From Liolophura sinensis (Eukaryota; Mollusca; Polyplacophora; Chitonida; Chitonidae), in contig NC_088302.1 of the NCBI RefSeq assembly GCF_032854445.1, positions 12,087,338-12,147,337 of the forward strand: a DNA stretch of 60,000 bases, in the 5' to 3' direction. The translations under genes were made by a program, and so were the position numbers. Below are positions 12,001 through 21,696 of the stretch, one piece after another. The stretch's first letter is position 1. The number at the start of each line of letters is the position of its first letter. Below the pieces are notes generated by a model that was given only the letters and a program-made list of their open reading frames with translations, ran no database searches and was not told the origin of the DNA.

Positions 12001-15000
12001 TTTTTATTTGACTAGTCAAATTGATGTGCATCACCTAGTGAATGTGACTTCAATAACTAGCTGCAATCTGGCCGAAATATTGTCGATGTGGCATTAAGCC
12101 ATAATCATTCACTCATTAAACAACTGTCAAAAGGCAAAACGAAAATTTTGTGCTGCAAAAAAGTATCCTACAGGATATAGAATGTCCAGAATGCTTATTT
12201 CTGGTAGTCATCAAATATTGTCTAATTTATTCCATTTGTTTGTATATTGCCCTCGCAACATAGTATCTCCTAGTGTTTGACAAAACCTTGCGATCGTGAG
12301 CAACTGTCACTGACTTAGGTGTAAGTATGCATGGTTTTGCTGAACTGGATACTTACAGTCGCAGAAGAGTAGAAGTTTAAACAACCGCCGAGGCAGATCA
12401 CAAGCCCACATAATCTAAAACCAGCGACCAGTTGAATTTTTCTAGTTGTCAAACACGCAGTTGCTCCCAGTCACAGGGTTAGTCTACATACGACTTAAGT
12501 ATTTTATGAGAAATGAAGTAGTCTTACAAATCCTGTAAATTTGTTTTTGTGCATCTTTATGACAAATGAAACTCGAAGGATTCATAGCTAAGATTTTCAG
12601 TTTCATTACTAAGAGGTTTAATTTATTACCAGACCAAAAGCAAAGTAACGAAAGGGTCCAGGTCTGCGAAAAAAGGCTCCACCAGAAAAGGGTCTGCAAG
12701 GAAGAACTCAGCTCGTAAAGGGTCAGCACGAAAAAGCTCGGCAAGGAAGAAAAAGAAAGAGTCGGCAGGTACATGAAGTTGTTTTCATGAGTTTTCATCT
12801 CGTTGTCGAGATCATCCTATGTAACTTTAATTCTGCTGTGAAAGGTACGACCTGAAACCTTATTTGGCAACCGGTTTTAGTAGCCCATGCCACTTTTGTT
12901 TGCTACCTGGCTGATGATTCTTTTGTGAGTTAGGATAAGTTGAAACAAGGTACTATAATTCTTCAACCTTTTCGCATGTTTGCAATTTGTTTATTCATGC
13001 ATATTCTGAAGGCATTATTCTGTGTTGACTCAAAAAATTATGCTTTTTGTGAAGCCCTGGAACTGGCCAGTCAAACCAATGTAGCTTTGCCTCCAAAATC
13101 AAATTAATATTGTCTATAAATAGCACTGAAAGTTGCTCTTCATATGCGAATAGATTGAGGAATTAGGGTGATCTACATGTAGTTCTGGGGGCCTCCATGG
13201 CTCAGTTGGTCCAGCTCATGCTGGTTTCCTCTCTGGCCGTACGTGGGAAGGTCTGTCAGCAACCTGCGGATGGTTGTGGGTTTCCCCCGGGCTCTGCCCG
13301 GTTTTCTCAGGCCATAATTTTGGCCGCCTTCATATAAGTGAAATATTCTTGTGTACGGCGTAAAACATCAATCAGGTAAATAAATAAATACATGTAGTTT
13401 TCGGACTGCAATTGGCAAAGTGGAAATACTCTATGAAAACCAAAAACAAAAATTTTAGATTAGGAGACAAGGCATCGGTAGCTTATTTGTACAAATGGAA
13501 AAAAAAAAAGTACTATAAACACGGAATAATGTTACTCTGTACATCACTGTCAGTAGCTGATGCTGTGATGGTTGTAGATGCTGATGTGAAGGCTGTGAGA
13601 AGAAACCTGTTCATGTCTGAAGGCAAGCTGGAACGTCGCCAGTCTGTGGCTGTCATGGAGAATCTGAGGTCTCCTAAGGGTAGACACAAGCAGAGGAGTG
13701 CCTTGTGTAGCCCCCGCCGGAGCCCCAGAGGTAAACAGATACAATCAGATATTTTAATATTTGGATAATCATTGTGAACTGGCATCTTGTGAAGTACCAG
13801 TACTGTATTTGATGTAAAATTCCATCCATGGCTATGTTACCATATTTCTTCTACCTTTTCAACCGCCTCTGCAACCAGTACATCGAAACATTCTGAAAGC
13901 ACATTCTGTGGGGTGTAGAGAAATAATTTGCACACTTTTGTCAAGCTTTAATGACGTCTTTAATGACAGAAGAAATCAGTTTTAGTGGCATTTTCATAAT
14001 AATTGTATGCATAAATTGCACTGAAAAAATGGCTTTAGCAGTTAAAAAGGTTGAAGATTTACTGTATTCAAATTGCCTCAGCCTGACAGTTCTGTTGGAA
14101 GGTAGGTTAATATCCTGATGGACAAATGTAAAATTTTAGCACCAAAAGAAATATTTTACGTGTATATCTTTTACTAGTCTCATAAAGTGCCTTTTTGGGG
14201 GCCATATTTTCGGTCAAATACAGCACAACATTTATAGTTGTTTGTAAATACAATCTTAAGTTTTATGTTTAAAAAATTGTAACAAAACTAATTATTGAAA
14301 TAATTAAAACTAATTAAAAAATTTTTTCATAATTTTCAACTTTGTTCAGATTTTTACAAGTTTCAATTTTGTCATAAATTCTAATTCATCTTTACTTGCA
14401 AACTATTCTTGACCACTATTACCGCATTGAAATTCATGAATAAAGTTAGATATATGGTAAAGTTTAATCAAACAATTTTTATGATTCTGTAGTGAAGACC
14501 AACACCCCAAACGTTGTCGCTGAGACCCCAGCTCATAAACAGAAGTTAGTGTTACGACGGAAGGAAAGCCAGCGTGAGATGAGGTTAGAGAGTGCCCCAG
14601 TGGTGATGGAGTCACCTCTTAAACCTGGCCCCTCCCCCAATACATCTGCCACTTTAGGTGAGTAAAAGATATGGCTGAAGTATGAATGATGTGGTGTGTA
14701 GCCATACTCATTCGTTCATTCATCCATTCATTGGAATGAAAGATACAACATACTGAAAAAGTCATTGGATTAAAAGGATTAGATCATTCAATTCATTTAA
14801 TCCCATGCTGCTTGTGGGTTTTGTGATTGTAGATTTGTGAGCTTTGAAGAGGAAGAGAGAGTTCTTTTGTGCCTTTTAGATTTTAAGTTTTTTGTTTAAA
14901 AACATATCAGTGTATGGTTATATCTGTGTTTCAGATTATTTATAGAAAAAAATATTTTTTAAACTAAAAAAGTTTTCTGAAAGATAAGTGTAATTGGTGA

Positions 15001-17693
15001 ATAGATTGAGGTCTTCAAGACATTGCCTTTAGCCTTCAACTGGCTTTTGTATATATATTCTTAATCTGCCGTTGGGGATAAAATGAAACACATAAGGAGA
15101 TTACTTCTTTAAAATTTCAAGATGTAATATTTCTCTTTCCCTTTTATTCATCAAATTAACCTGTTGACCTCATGATATAGGAGCTGCAGAAACATGAATG
15201 ACTGGTAAATATATCAGTGATGTTAGTATTTGTGATATCGGGAAGTAATCGATCTGACGAAAGTGATTACAGTGCATTATCGTAATACACTGTAACATGT
15301 ATAACATTACTATTTTAATTGTTTACAAATTGTTTTCTGTTTCAGAAGGTAGGTCAGTTGTCAGCAACAAAAGTCCTGCCAAGTCTCACATCAGTGTTTT
15401 ACCAGCTCGCAGAAGTTTCTACTCTGCTGGCCCTAGGAGCCAATCGCGTAACCTAGAGAGATATAGGCAGTTAGCCAATCGGATTGCCGGGAGGGATCCG
15501 CAGAGCCGGGACCAGCTAAAGTCTCCAGATAGGCTGTTTGTGGTGAAGCAACTAAAAGGCAGCCCATCCCCATCATATAGCCTCAGATGTACCCCACAGA
15601 GACCTAACATCACCCCTGTGAAATCTGTGATGGACTCACCCAGTCAGAACACTCGCTCAAGGGCAGCAGTAGAGCTGGTTCTCTATAGGGACTCGCCTAA
15701 AACCTCAGGGAGAACACCCAAAGAGAATGTCACACGCAAACTGACACTGAGTATGACCCCAGAGAAAAAAGTGAAGCCACACGAAACACTTTCTCCATCA
15801 TTTCAGAAGGGGTCCAATTTGATTCCAGGAACTCCGACCCATAAGATTAGTGCTCAAGAGATAACATCTATAATAGACTCACCAAGTCGTAACACCAGGT
15901 CTCAAATTAAATCTTCTACAGGCATAAGAAATCTGTGTTTTGATTCTGATCCATATGCAGAAGAGAAAGTCTGTGCAGTCAGTCAACTTACAACTACCAT
16001 CCAGTCAACACCCATTAAACAAGACCCTGTTTCGCTATGTAAAGAAACCCCTCAGAAACAGAACTCCTTGTCCCCATTCAAGAAAACCCCACAGAAACAG
16101 AACCCCTTTTCCCCATTCAGGAAAACCCCACAGAAACAGAACCCCTTTTCCCCATTGAAGAAAACTCCACAGAAAGTATCATGGGGCACTACATCACCAA
16201 ATGAGAGAAGCCCACAGAAATCTTCAACACATTGTACTCCACAGAGAATTACAACACCAAGCAATCTTACCAGTAACCAAAACACACCACCAACTCCCGC
16301 TTCTATTTTAAAGAGGAGACCCAACTCCCAGGAATCTCTGATGTCTCCTCAGCGGCCTGTGCTGAAAGTAAGATGGAGGGAGGAGAATCTGGAGTGTGTA
16401 CAAGGCGAGGATGTTGACCATAACACAGGCATTCGCTGCTCTAGTCCGGCAGAGAGTGGTGACAGGAAAAGCCCAGATTTGCTGAAGACTCCAACACAGT
16501 CACCCAGGAAGCCCAAAGTGAAGACTCCAGATTTTGATTCATGGCCCAGACGTAAACCCAGGTTTGGCCAGGTAATATCACCTAAACTAACAACCGCTGT
16601 CAACATTGCTGCTTCAGCACTCCCTGGAGGAGATAAATTTGAAGGCGTTTCAACCGTCACGCATGATGAAGAGCAGGTTTCTGTGAGGAAGAGGCGTCGA
16701 GTTTGGCGACGGAAACCAGACAGCTTTGAGTCACAAGATGAAAATCAAACGTCAGAACTTCAAATTGTGCAAATTAAACATAGCCCTGATTCACATTTCA
16801 CAGGCTTAGAGTCTGAAATGTTCCCAGAGACCATATCTATCAAGAAACAAACATATTCTTCGAACAATTCAGATAAGATTCAAACAGTAGCTGTTGCAGA
16901 CAATACTGCTACAGGTGAAAACTTGAGAATAAATGCGTTTCAAGGTGCACGTGTTGGCAAGCGTCAGAGATCACATGATGAGAAGGATCAAGAAATGATC
17001 TCTGTCAAAAGGCAGTGTAGAGTTGCCGCCCTTGCTGCTCCTGTACCTCCATCTGTTTGTAATCCCAGTGCTTTCAAACCTGATCCAAGTAGTGGCATTG
17101 GCATAACTGATCCTTCAAACAGAACTGATTATTTTGCGTCGACAAATGAGGAGGTATTTCTGTCTGGTGGCGAGTTGTCAGATGCAGTCGTGTCGCCATC
17201 GAGTTCTGACGTTAGCTCTGCGTCCAGTGTTGTTTCCAGTCCAAGGCAAGCCTCTCCTAAATTCACTCGCCTCCACAGCCTGAAGAAGTTCTCCCATGTG
17301 ATGAGTTCTGGTAGCGAGTCTGGCATGGAACTGGCGGAAACCAATTCTCCTGTGTTTGTGCCAGCAGTGAATCAAGTAATCAGTCGTGAAAACTGTGGGA
17401 GTGGCGGTGAGACAAATTGCAATAACTCAAGTGCTGCTTCTCCAAAGGACAAATGTGCAGGCGCCAAGGCAAGGATATCTCCTGCCTGTGCCAAGTCATA
17501 CTCACCCAATGTGTCTGCGAAGGGGTTGTTAAGCTTGATGAACTCACCACTGATACGCTCGGGACCAGGCAAACGATCTCGCCCGCCAATAGAGGACACA
17601 GAAGTTGTGAGGTTTACGGCCAATCAAGAACAGTCCAACAAACGACGCAAAACTGTGGCTCGCTCACGACGTTCTCTCAACCTACTGAAATGA
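659..17693 (+). CDS. TICRR: Treslin/TICRR homologue, 5'-partial, 16 exons
   Basis: Treslin is the metazoan Sld3 counterpart. After CDK phosphorylation it binds TopBP1 and, with MTBP, helps load CDC45 at licensed origins in the nucleus. Exons with matching phases: 659-719, 1632-1971, 2835-3084, 4142-4253, 4853-5004, 5749-5970, 6311-6459, 7482-7591, 8307-8391, 8897-8976, 9338-9598, 11841-11931, 12633-12768, 13554-13730, 14493-14657, 15346-17693. They give about 1,578 residues; human Treslin is about 1,910, so roughly 200-330 N-terminal residues lie upstream. Evidence for identity: a helical Sld3-like middle, two proline-directed sites ~29 residues apart in contexts I recall from human T969/S1001 (ETPAHK and MESPLK), and a long disordered Ser/Thr-Pro-rich C terminus. 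The first exon begins inside a codon. Identity rests on recalled family features, not a search. Confidence 0.85.
750..970. mobile_element. MITE-1, 14-bp perfect terminal inverted repeats, TA target site
   Basis: taccctaattgacc at 750-763 is the exact reverse complement of ggtcaattagggta at 957-970. TA at both ends fits a Tc1/mariner-type target duplication. There is no coding capacity in ~220 bp. Diverged relatives are at about 14080-14225, 54077-54232 and 58243-58437. Confidence 0.75.
4142..9598 (+). CDS. TICRR: Treslin middle region with Sld3/Treslin-like helical domain
   Basis: Eight exons (4142-4253 to 9338-9598) encode about residues 217-606 of the visible product. Exons 6311-9598 are rich in predicted helices: VTELVSYLQNVY, ALHFLKQ, ESLKELLDEKIL, YKLQIQLQFEIAAS and a segment ending in LGSLYNTL. 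This is the expected character of the Sld3-Treslin domain, which binds CDC45 in yeast Sld3. Exon 8897-8976 (NMLRKWSIS to LEDVLVEQ) is easy to miss because it is only 80 nt; its phases (0 in, 2 out) are needed to join 8391 to 9338. Exon 5749-5970 encodes an acidic then basic linker. Confidence 0.78.
4322..4492. repeat. Imperfect inverted repeat (foldback), arms ~45 bp
   Basis: The sequence around 4324-4372 (core gctgattggctggtgtgaga) pairs with the reverse complement of 4443-4492 (core ctccagtgtcggccaatcag) with few mismatches. The result is a long imperfect hairpin in the intron between exons 4142-4253 and 4853-5004. It may be a decayed MITE. Confidence 0.6.
5046..5290 (+). mobile_element. 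tRNA-derived SINE (SINE-B-related subfamily)
   Basis: The tRNA-like head includes a B-box-like 'gggatcaaacccgggtc'. It is followed by a body containing 'gcctcgcttggcgatcagca' and 'gtcagtataatgtgactggg', matching the body order of the SINE-B copies at 32748, 44887 and 53083. It lies just downstream of the Treslin exon ending at 5004. Confidence 0.65.
5480..5604 (+). mobile_element. SINE-A 3' fragment
   Basis: A diverged 3' half of SINE-A (ggctctacctggtttcttcc, then tgctggccaccgt) ending in an (AAAT)n tail before 5604. Confidence 0.7.
6460..7481 (+). other. Treslin intron, nothing recognised
   Basis: AT-rich intron between exons 6311-6459 and 7482-7591. I see no repeat family shared with the rest of the window and no credible coding exon. 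Confidence 0.5.
8059..8140. repeat. Foldback with ~27-bp arms (molluscan aagggagataactc type)
   Basis: Arm 8059-8085 (aagggaagataactcagtgg...) is complementary to 8111-8140 (...accactgagttatcctccctt) with only a few differences. A ~25-nt loop separates them. The arm resembles a short inverted-repeat motif very common in mollusc DNA. Confidence 0.7.
9795..10077 (-). mobile_element. SINE-A copy with near-perfect TSD
   Basis: The body 9805-10067 has an (ATTT)n tail at the left and the tRNA-like head at the right (ggaggcccc), with a short deletion in the A-box region. gccagtaaat (9795-9804) and gccaataaat (10068-10077) form a 10-bp target duplication with one mismatch. It lies in the Treslin intron 9599-11840; the rest of that intron has no recognised gene. 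Confidence 0.8.
12633..12768 (+). CDS. TICRR: Treslin exon with basic KGSARK-type repeats
   Basis: A phase-0 to phase-1 exon that encodes almost only Lys, Arg, Ser, Ala and Gly, in short repeats such as KGSTRK, KGSARK, KNSARK and KSSARK, ending in KKKK. It is about visible residues 638-682. One repeat junction contains ARKS, the motif surrounding H3K9 and H3K27. Such a segment could act as a nuclear localisation or DNA/nucleosome-binding patch; this is inference. Confidence 0.75.
12950..13165. mobile_element. MITE-2 copy with ~20-bp terminal inverted repeats
   Basis: The left end 'ttcttcaaccttttcgcatg' resembles the reverse complement of the right end 'catatgcgaatagattgagg'. The internal sequence (gcatattctgaaggcattat) matches the complement of the copies at 20725-20903 and 49974-50192. 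Confidence 0.65.
13174..13399 (+). mobile_element. SINE-A copy, sense orientation, internal deletion, 11-bp TSD
   Basis: It begins ggggcctccatggctcagtt, then jumps to ccagctcatgctgg, so the anticodon-side part of the tRNA-like head is deleted. The tail is (AAAT)n. The direct repeat tacatgtagtt is at 13174-13184 and 13389-13399. Confidence 0.82.
13554..14657 (+). CDS. TICRR: Treslin exons carrying the TopBP1-binding CDK-site region
   Basis: Exons 13554-13730 and 14493-14657. The first contains VRRNLF (13594-13611) followed by Ser-Pro sites (RSPK, CSPRRSPR). The second contains a Thr-Pro at 14525-14530 (ETPAHK) and a Ser-Pro at 14612-14617 (MESPLK), 29 residues apart, with a basic stretch between them. 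In human Treslin, T969 and S1001 are CDK-phosphorylated and bind the TopBP1 N-terminal BRCTs; position and spacing fit. The acceptor of the first exon could instead be at 13576 (in frame), so its first seven codons are less certain. Confidence 0.78.
13845..14061. mobile_element. MITE-2 copy
   Basis: The ends 'ttcttctaccttttcaaccg' and 'aaaaaggttgaagatttact' are inverted repeats. The interior matches the interrupted copy at 52981-53480 in reverse orientation. Confidence 0.6.
14080..14225. mobile_element. MITE-1, diverged partial copy
   Basis: It shares the order gttctgttggaaggt, gatggacaaatgtaaaattt, agcaccaaaagaaatatttt and a ggtcaaata end with the copies at 750 and 58243. Confidence 0.5.
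15346..17693 (+). CDS. TICRR: Treslin terminal exon, disordered S/T-P-rich C terminus
   Basis: A 2,348-nt exon encodes the last ~781 residues and the TGA at 17691-17693. The open frame extends back to 15297, but those extra codons are intron: a clean pyrimidine tract plus AG ends at 15345 and the phase (1) matches the previous exon. The region is low-complexity and has dozens of Ser-Pro and Thr-Pro sites. These include a 13-residue tandem repeat (16041-16175), SILK at 16302-16313, KVRW at 16365-16376, several basic KRRR-type patches, and a basic C-terminal tail ending RRSLNLLK. Vertebrate Treslin also has a long disordered C-terminal half. Confidence 0.85.
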
Positions 17694-20600
17694 CTCTCAA
17701 ATTATGTTACAGTGCGTATGACCATTCATGTACAATTGTATTTCCAGCTTGTAAGAAGTCTGAGCATACCGAGATACATCTCCATTTTATGGAAATAACG
17801 CAGATATGTGTTAATTAAGCTGATTTCAAGTTTTTTTTAAAACCTAAGTTATAATGACTTTTTACCATCACAAATGTTAGTGTTTCCCATACACAATTAC
17901 AGTATTTCACCTTTTCCTTGATTCTGCTGAATTCCTCCACTCTATAGGGCTATAGATTTTTTTTTTTCTTACCAGAAAAACTGAAGTGTTGGCATCAACA
18001 GTATCATTTTAAGGCTTTTCTGTGCTTTTTGGAGTGCATTTTGACATAATAAACTTCAGGTAAAATACAGTACCACTATTTCATCTATACATGTAGCCTT
18101 CTCCAATAGATTGTAACCTGATTGTCATCATTACCTCACTGATGTCAGATATAACACAAAAGAATATCCAGCTCTCTGCAGGTTTCTCATAAATTAATCT
18201 ATGTTGTGGTCATTTTTTTTTCTTTTCAAATTTAAGGAGTAGACTTCAGTTGAAGTTTTTGGTAAAACGTTGAAGTAATTTCAAGCTCAAGGGTGACAAC
18301 CATTGTTGAGTACATATGAAAAAGTGTGTGATTATAAAATTATTATAAACTGCATAATTATATGGTAATTCTGTCATATTCTTGGCTTGTATGCCGTGAT
18401 CAGAATTTTGCAATTTTTATATACTGATCAGATTGTCATTTTATAATGCTGTCGCTTGTCACAAATGATTTCAAGGAATGTAGCATTCTAGTATTTGTTT
18501 TTCCTTTTTAATCTTAGTCACTTTATAAACAGTGGGTTTAATTGGAAATTTTTAACACATGAATCAAAAAGTTGGTAATGATTATTCTAATGTCGCAAGC
18601 ATTTTAGTGCATACTTTATTTAGTTACATGTAAATAAAACTTGTCTTGGGTCGGTTCTCACTCCTGGCCCTTTAGTAATGAAAATGCTATTTATAACATG
18701 ATCATATTGCATATGAAAGGTAACTAAATTTGCAGTGTATAAAATAAAATAGTTATATATTGAATATACAGACGTTTTGCTTGCTTTGTCCTGTTTGCCC
18801 CTTTGAAGGCCGCAGTATGTCAGCAAGTGCATTGATGGAGAAATAGGAGCTATAGTCTTAAATGGACCACCAACATGTTCAGGTGGAAAACATTTCAAAA
18901 ATGATTCTTGTTTGACTATTCCCCCAACACATTTGAAGTGATATAAAGGAAAGATTTTTGAGGACTACAGGATAGAGTTCATGTAATGCAAAGTCACTAT
19001 TCTCAACGAAGAGTTTCTTTCATACAGGATCAGGAGTACTGGTTGGTTTGCCAGAATTAGCTGCATTTTTACCATCTTTCAGAAATATTTGGGGACTTTC
19101 CTTTGCACATCATATCACATTGTTTTTTTCTAACCAATACTTCACCAAATAATTAAGGTTGTTTACAGAGCTGTTAACAAAGTGTATGGAATACATGTAT
19201 AATGGACTCCCATGACATGTTTGGTGATTACATTCTTTCAGTGTTTTAGCTGAAGAGATAAAACATGGAATATATTACAATCTTTTACATGTTATTTTCA
19301 AAAACTGCTTATGCATGTAATTATCAAAGAAAAAGACAAACGATTAAACTATCTATGGCAGAGGATTGTTTTCAGATGCTTGGTCAAATATGCATTCCAG
19401 CCCCTCCACCTTACCCTTTACTGCCGTTACGTTTGTATATATGGTTAAAATGTTAAATGTAGAATCATCGGTTGAAAGTGTATGTTATAATCTGTATCCA
19501 GTGGTTCCACAGATCAGTTTAGCACAAAAGAGAAGGAAAGTTATATTGAAGTACTATCATCCGTCTATATTTTGGCTACTGTTCGTCTCATCATCAGGAA
19601 ATACATGTATGTACACTAAAGAATACATAGGTTTTTATGCATGTAGCTGTGTGGGGGTTAAAATACATGTAGGCATTTAAGACAAAACTTGTAAATCCAT
19701 TTTACTTTCCTGCTATTTTAACTTGTATGGCAAATCACGGTTTACTCGTCCTAAGACAATTATCCAAACTTAGCCTTGTAAAATGCACGTTCTGGATACA
19801 CTATCCAAGATGTGGCACTTGACAGCTTGGAGAGTGTGAACATTGACTCCCAATGGGTCAACTGTAGCTTTCATGGATGGATCCCTTAAGCCTGATTTTC
19901 TTCTTCTTACGTTCATTCCATTCTGAGCGAAAGTAATTGTGATGTTAAGATGTCACAGGCAGATTGAGCATGTGTTACTAATGTGTAGCATATCCTGTCA
20001 ACCTAATGGGGTACCAGCAGATTTTCCTCTCACACAAGGTGACACTAGTGTGAATTAGGACTTGCACAAAGTCTTTTGTTGCACATTGCAAAACATGTTG
20101 CGTGCTGCAGTTTCATTTGGGACGTATTTGGTCTACCCACTGTGACATGCAGTTGACGCTGCAGTGTGCAACATCACTGAAATGACAGGATATGTCCCAT
20201 CTTCAAACTTCTCCCAGTATCCCCATTGCAACAATACAGATTGTGATTGATCAAATGCATGTTTTTGAATGATAGTTTGACAGTAAGATCGACAGTAACA
20301 AGGCGTGGGATGAGGTGGTTAGAGTGTCAGTGATTCAGGACTTCTCACCAATGAGGTGGCTGTGAGTTTGTCTCCCACCTTAATGCTGGCCACCATTGTG
20401 TAAGAGAAATATTCCTGAGAAAAGCGAGGCACTCTCACAACACCACCACACGACCCTTCGATTTTCAGCTGATGTACGACACCTCTTCTAGTTTTAGCAC
20501 CACTCACTGGTAGAGGCTAATCTCATAAAATGAAATGTGTACAGGCAGCTGAATTTGTATTCTGTGAATCAATTTTACAGATGAGCCTAAGAATTCAATC

Positions 20601-21696
20601 AAGAATAGGCCTACTGGTTTTCACACATCACACATTTTGCTTGATTCCGACTGTTTTAATCTGCCTTATATTGCCTTACAAGGTTTTTTTTTTTTTTTTT
20701 CTAAAGATTGATTAATATGTTATCTTACAACTTTAAGTGCAATTTATGCAAATTTTTAGAGACAAAAGTATATTGGTTTGGTCAGCTACTTTTAGTGCTT
20801 TACAAGAAGTATATAATTTTATTATTTTATACAGAATAATGCCTTCAGAATATGCTTGAATGAACACCTTGCAAACATGTCAAAAGGTTGAAAAATCACA
20901 GTATACACAATGTGTCGAGAAGATCTTGTGTACCACATAAGGCAGGTAGCACTAATAAAATTACTTGGAGCGAAACAGAAGGTGTTAACAAAACAATCCA
21001 GAGCGCATAAAGACTGTGAAGTAATCTTTTGTACAGCAGAGAACAGTCACACACACAGGAACCTGCGCTTGTTATTTGTTGGCCCAGTCATTGTTGGCCT
21101 GGGATAATTCATGATAAACTCCAGCTTAATCTTTTGATCTGTAGTGCACAGGTAATAATCTGCACACCCTGGTACTGTACTACCCATGCAGCCTTGAGGT
21201 TCATGCTGGCTCAGTATGTTGGGCTAGAGAAGGAGACTACCCTAAACATGGATGGGCTCTGACAGATTTTCTTTACACCTAAATCTTGCTTTACCCTCAG
21301 TAAGGTATAGTTTCAAGAACAATTTTAGACAGTGCAAAGTTTGTTTTAGTCTTTACATTGACATCCATTTGTAAACTTTTAAAGTCTTACGTATATATCA
21401 AGCGGGCATTCACTTAACTTTTGATAATGTGTTTTGACAGTATGATACTGCTACCAGCGATTGTCTCCATTCGTAACTTCTGGGATTAGCAGAAAATCTG
21501 CAAGATATTCTGTCTCTTCCAGCCTGGTTTCTGAAAGTTTGGAAGAGCTTCTGGCAGTAGAAGTGCACAGATTTAGTGGAGAAATTTAAGAAAGATATAT
21601 TCTGGAATAAGAAGAGGACGAAAAAGATTAGATCCTCAGTATGTGGTTCACAAAGAACAATACTGATTTCATGGTATAAGTCCAGTATTTCACTCC
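17694..21696 (+). other. Treslin 3' UTR and intergenic DNA
   Basis: AATAAA hexamers at 18048-18053 and 18633-18638 are the best candidates for the Treslin poly(A) signal. Beyond them are a diverged SINE-A fragment (about 20315-20440, plus strand) and a MITE-2 copy (about 20725-20903). The segment just before 21697 would be the 5' UTR of the next gene. No other coding exon is convincing. Confidence 0.55.
20725..20903. mobile_element. MITE-2 copy, diverged
   Basis: It shares 'gcaatttatgca', 'gagacaaaagtatattggtt', 'ccttcagaatatgct' and 'caccttgcaaacatg' with the copy at 49974-50192, in the same order and orientation. Confidence 0.6.

Noticed and set aside
15297-15345. First 16 codons of the 798-codon open frame
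   Set aside because: This is intron: a pyrimidine tract and AG end at 15345, and the phase requires the exon to begin at 15346.
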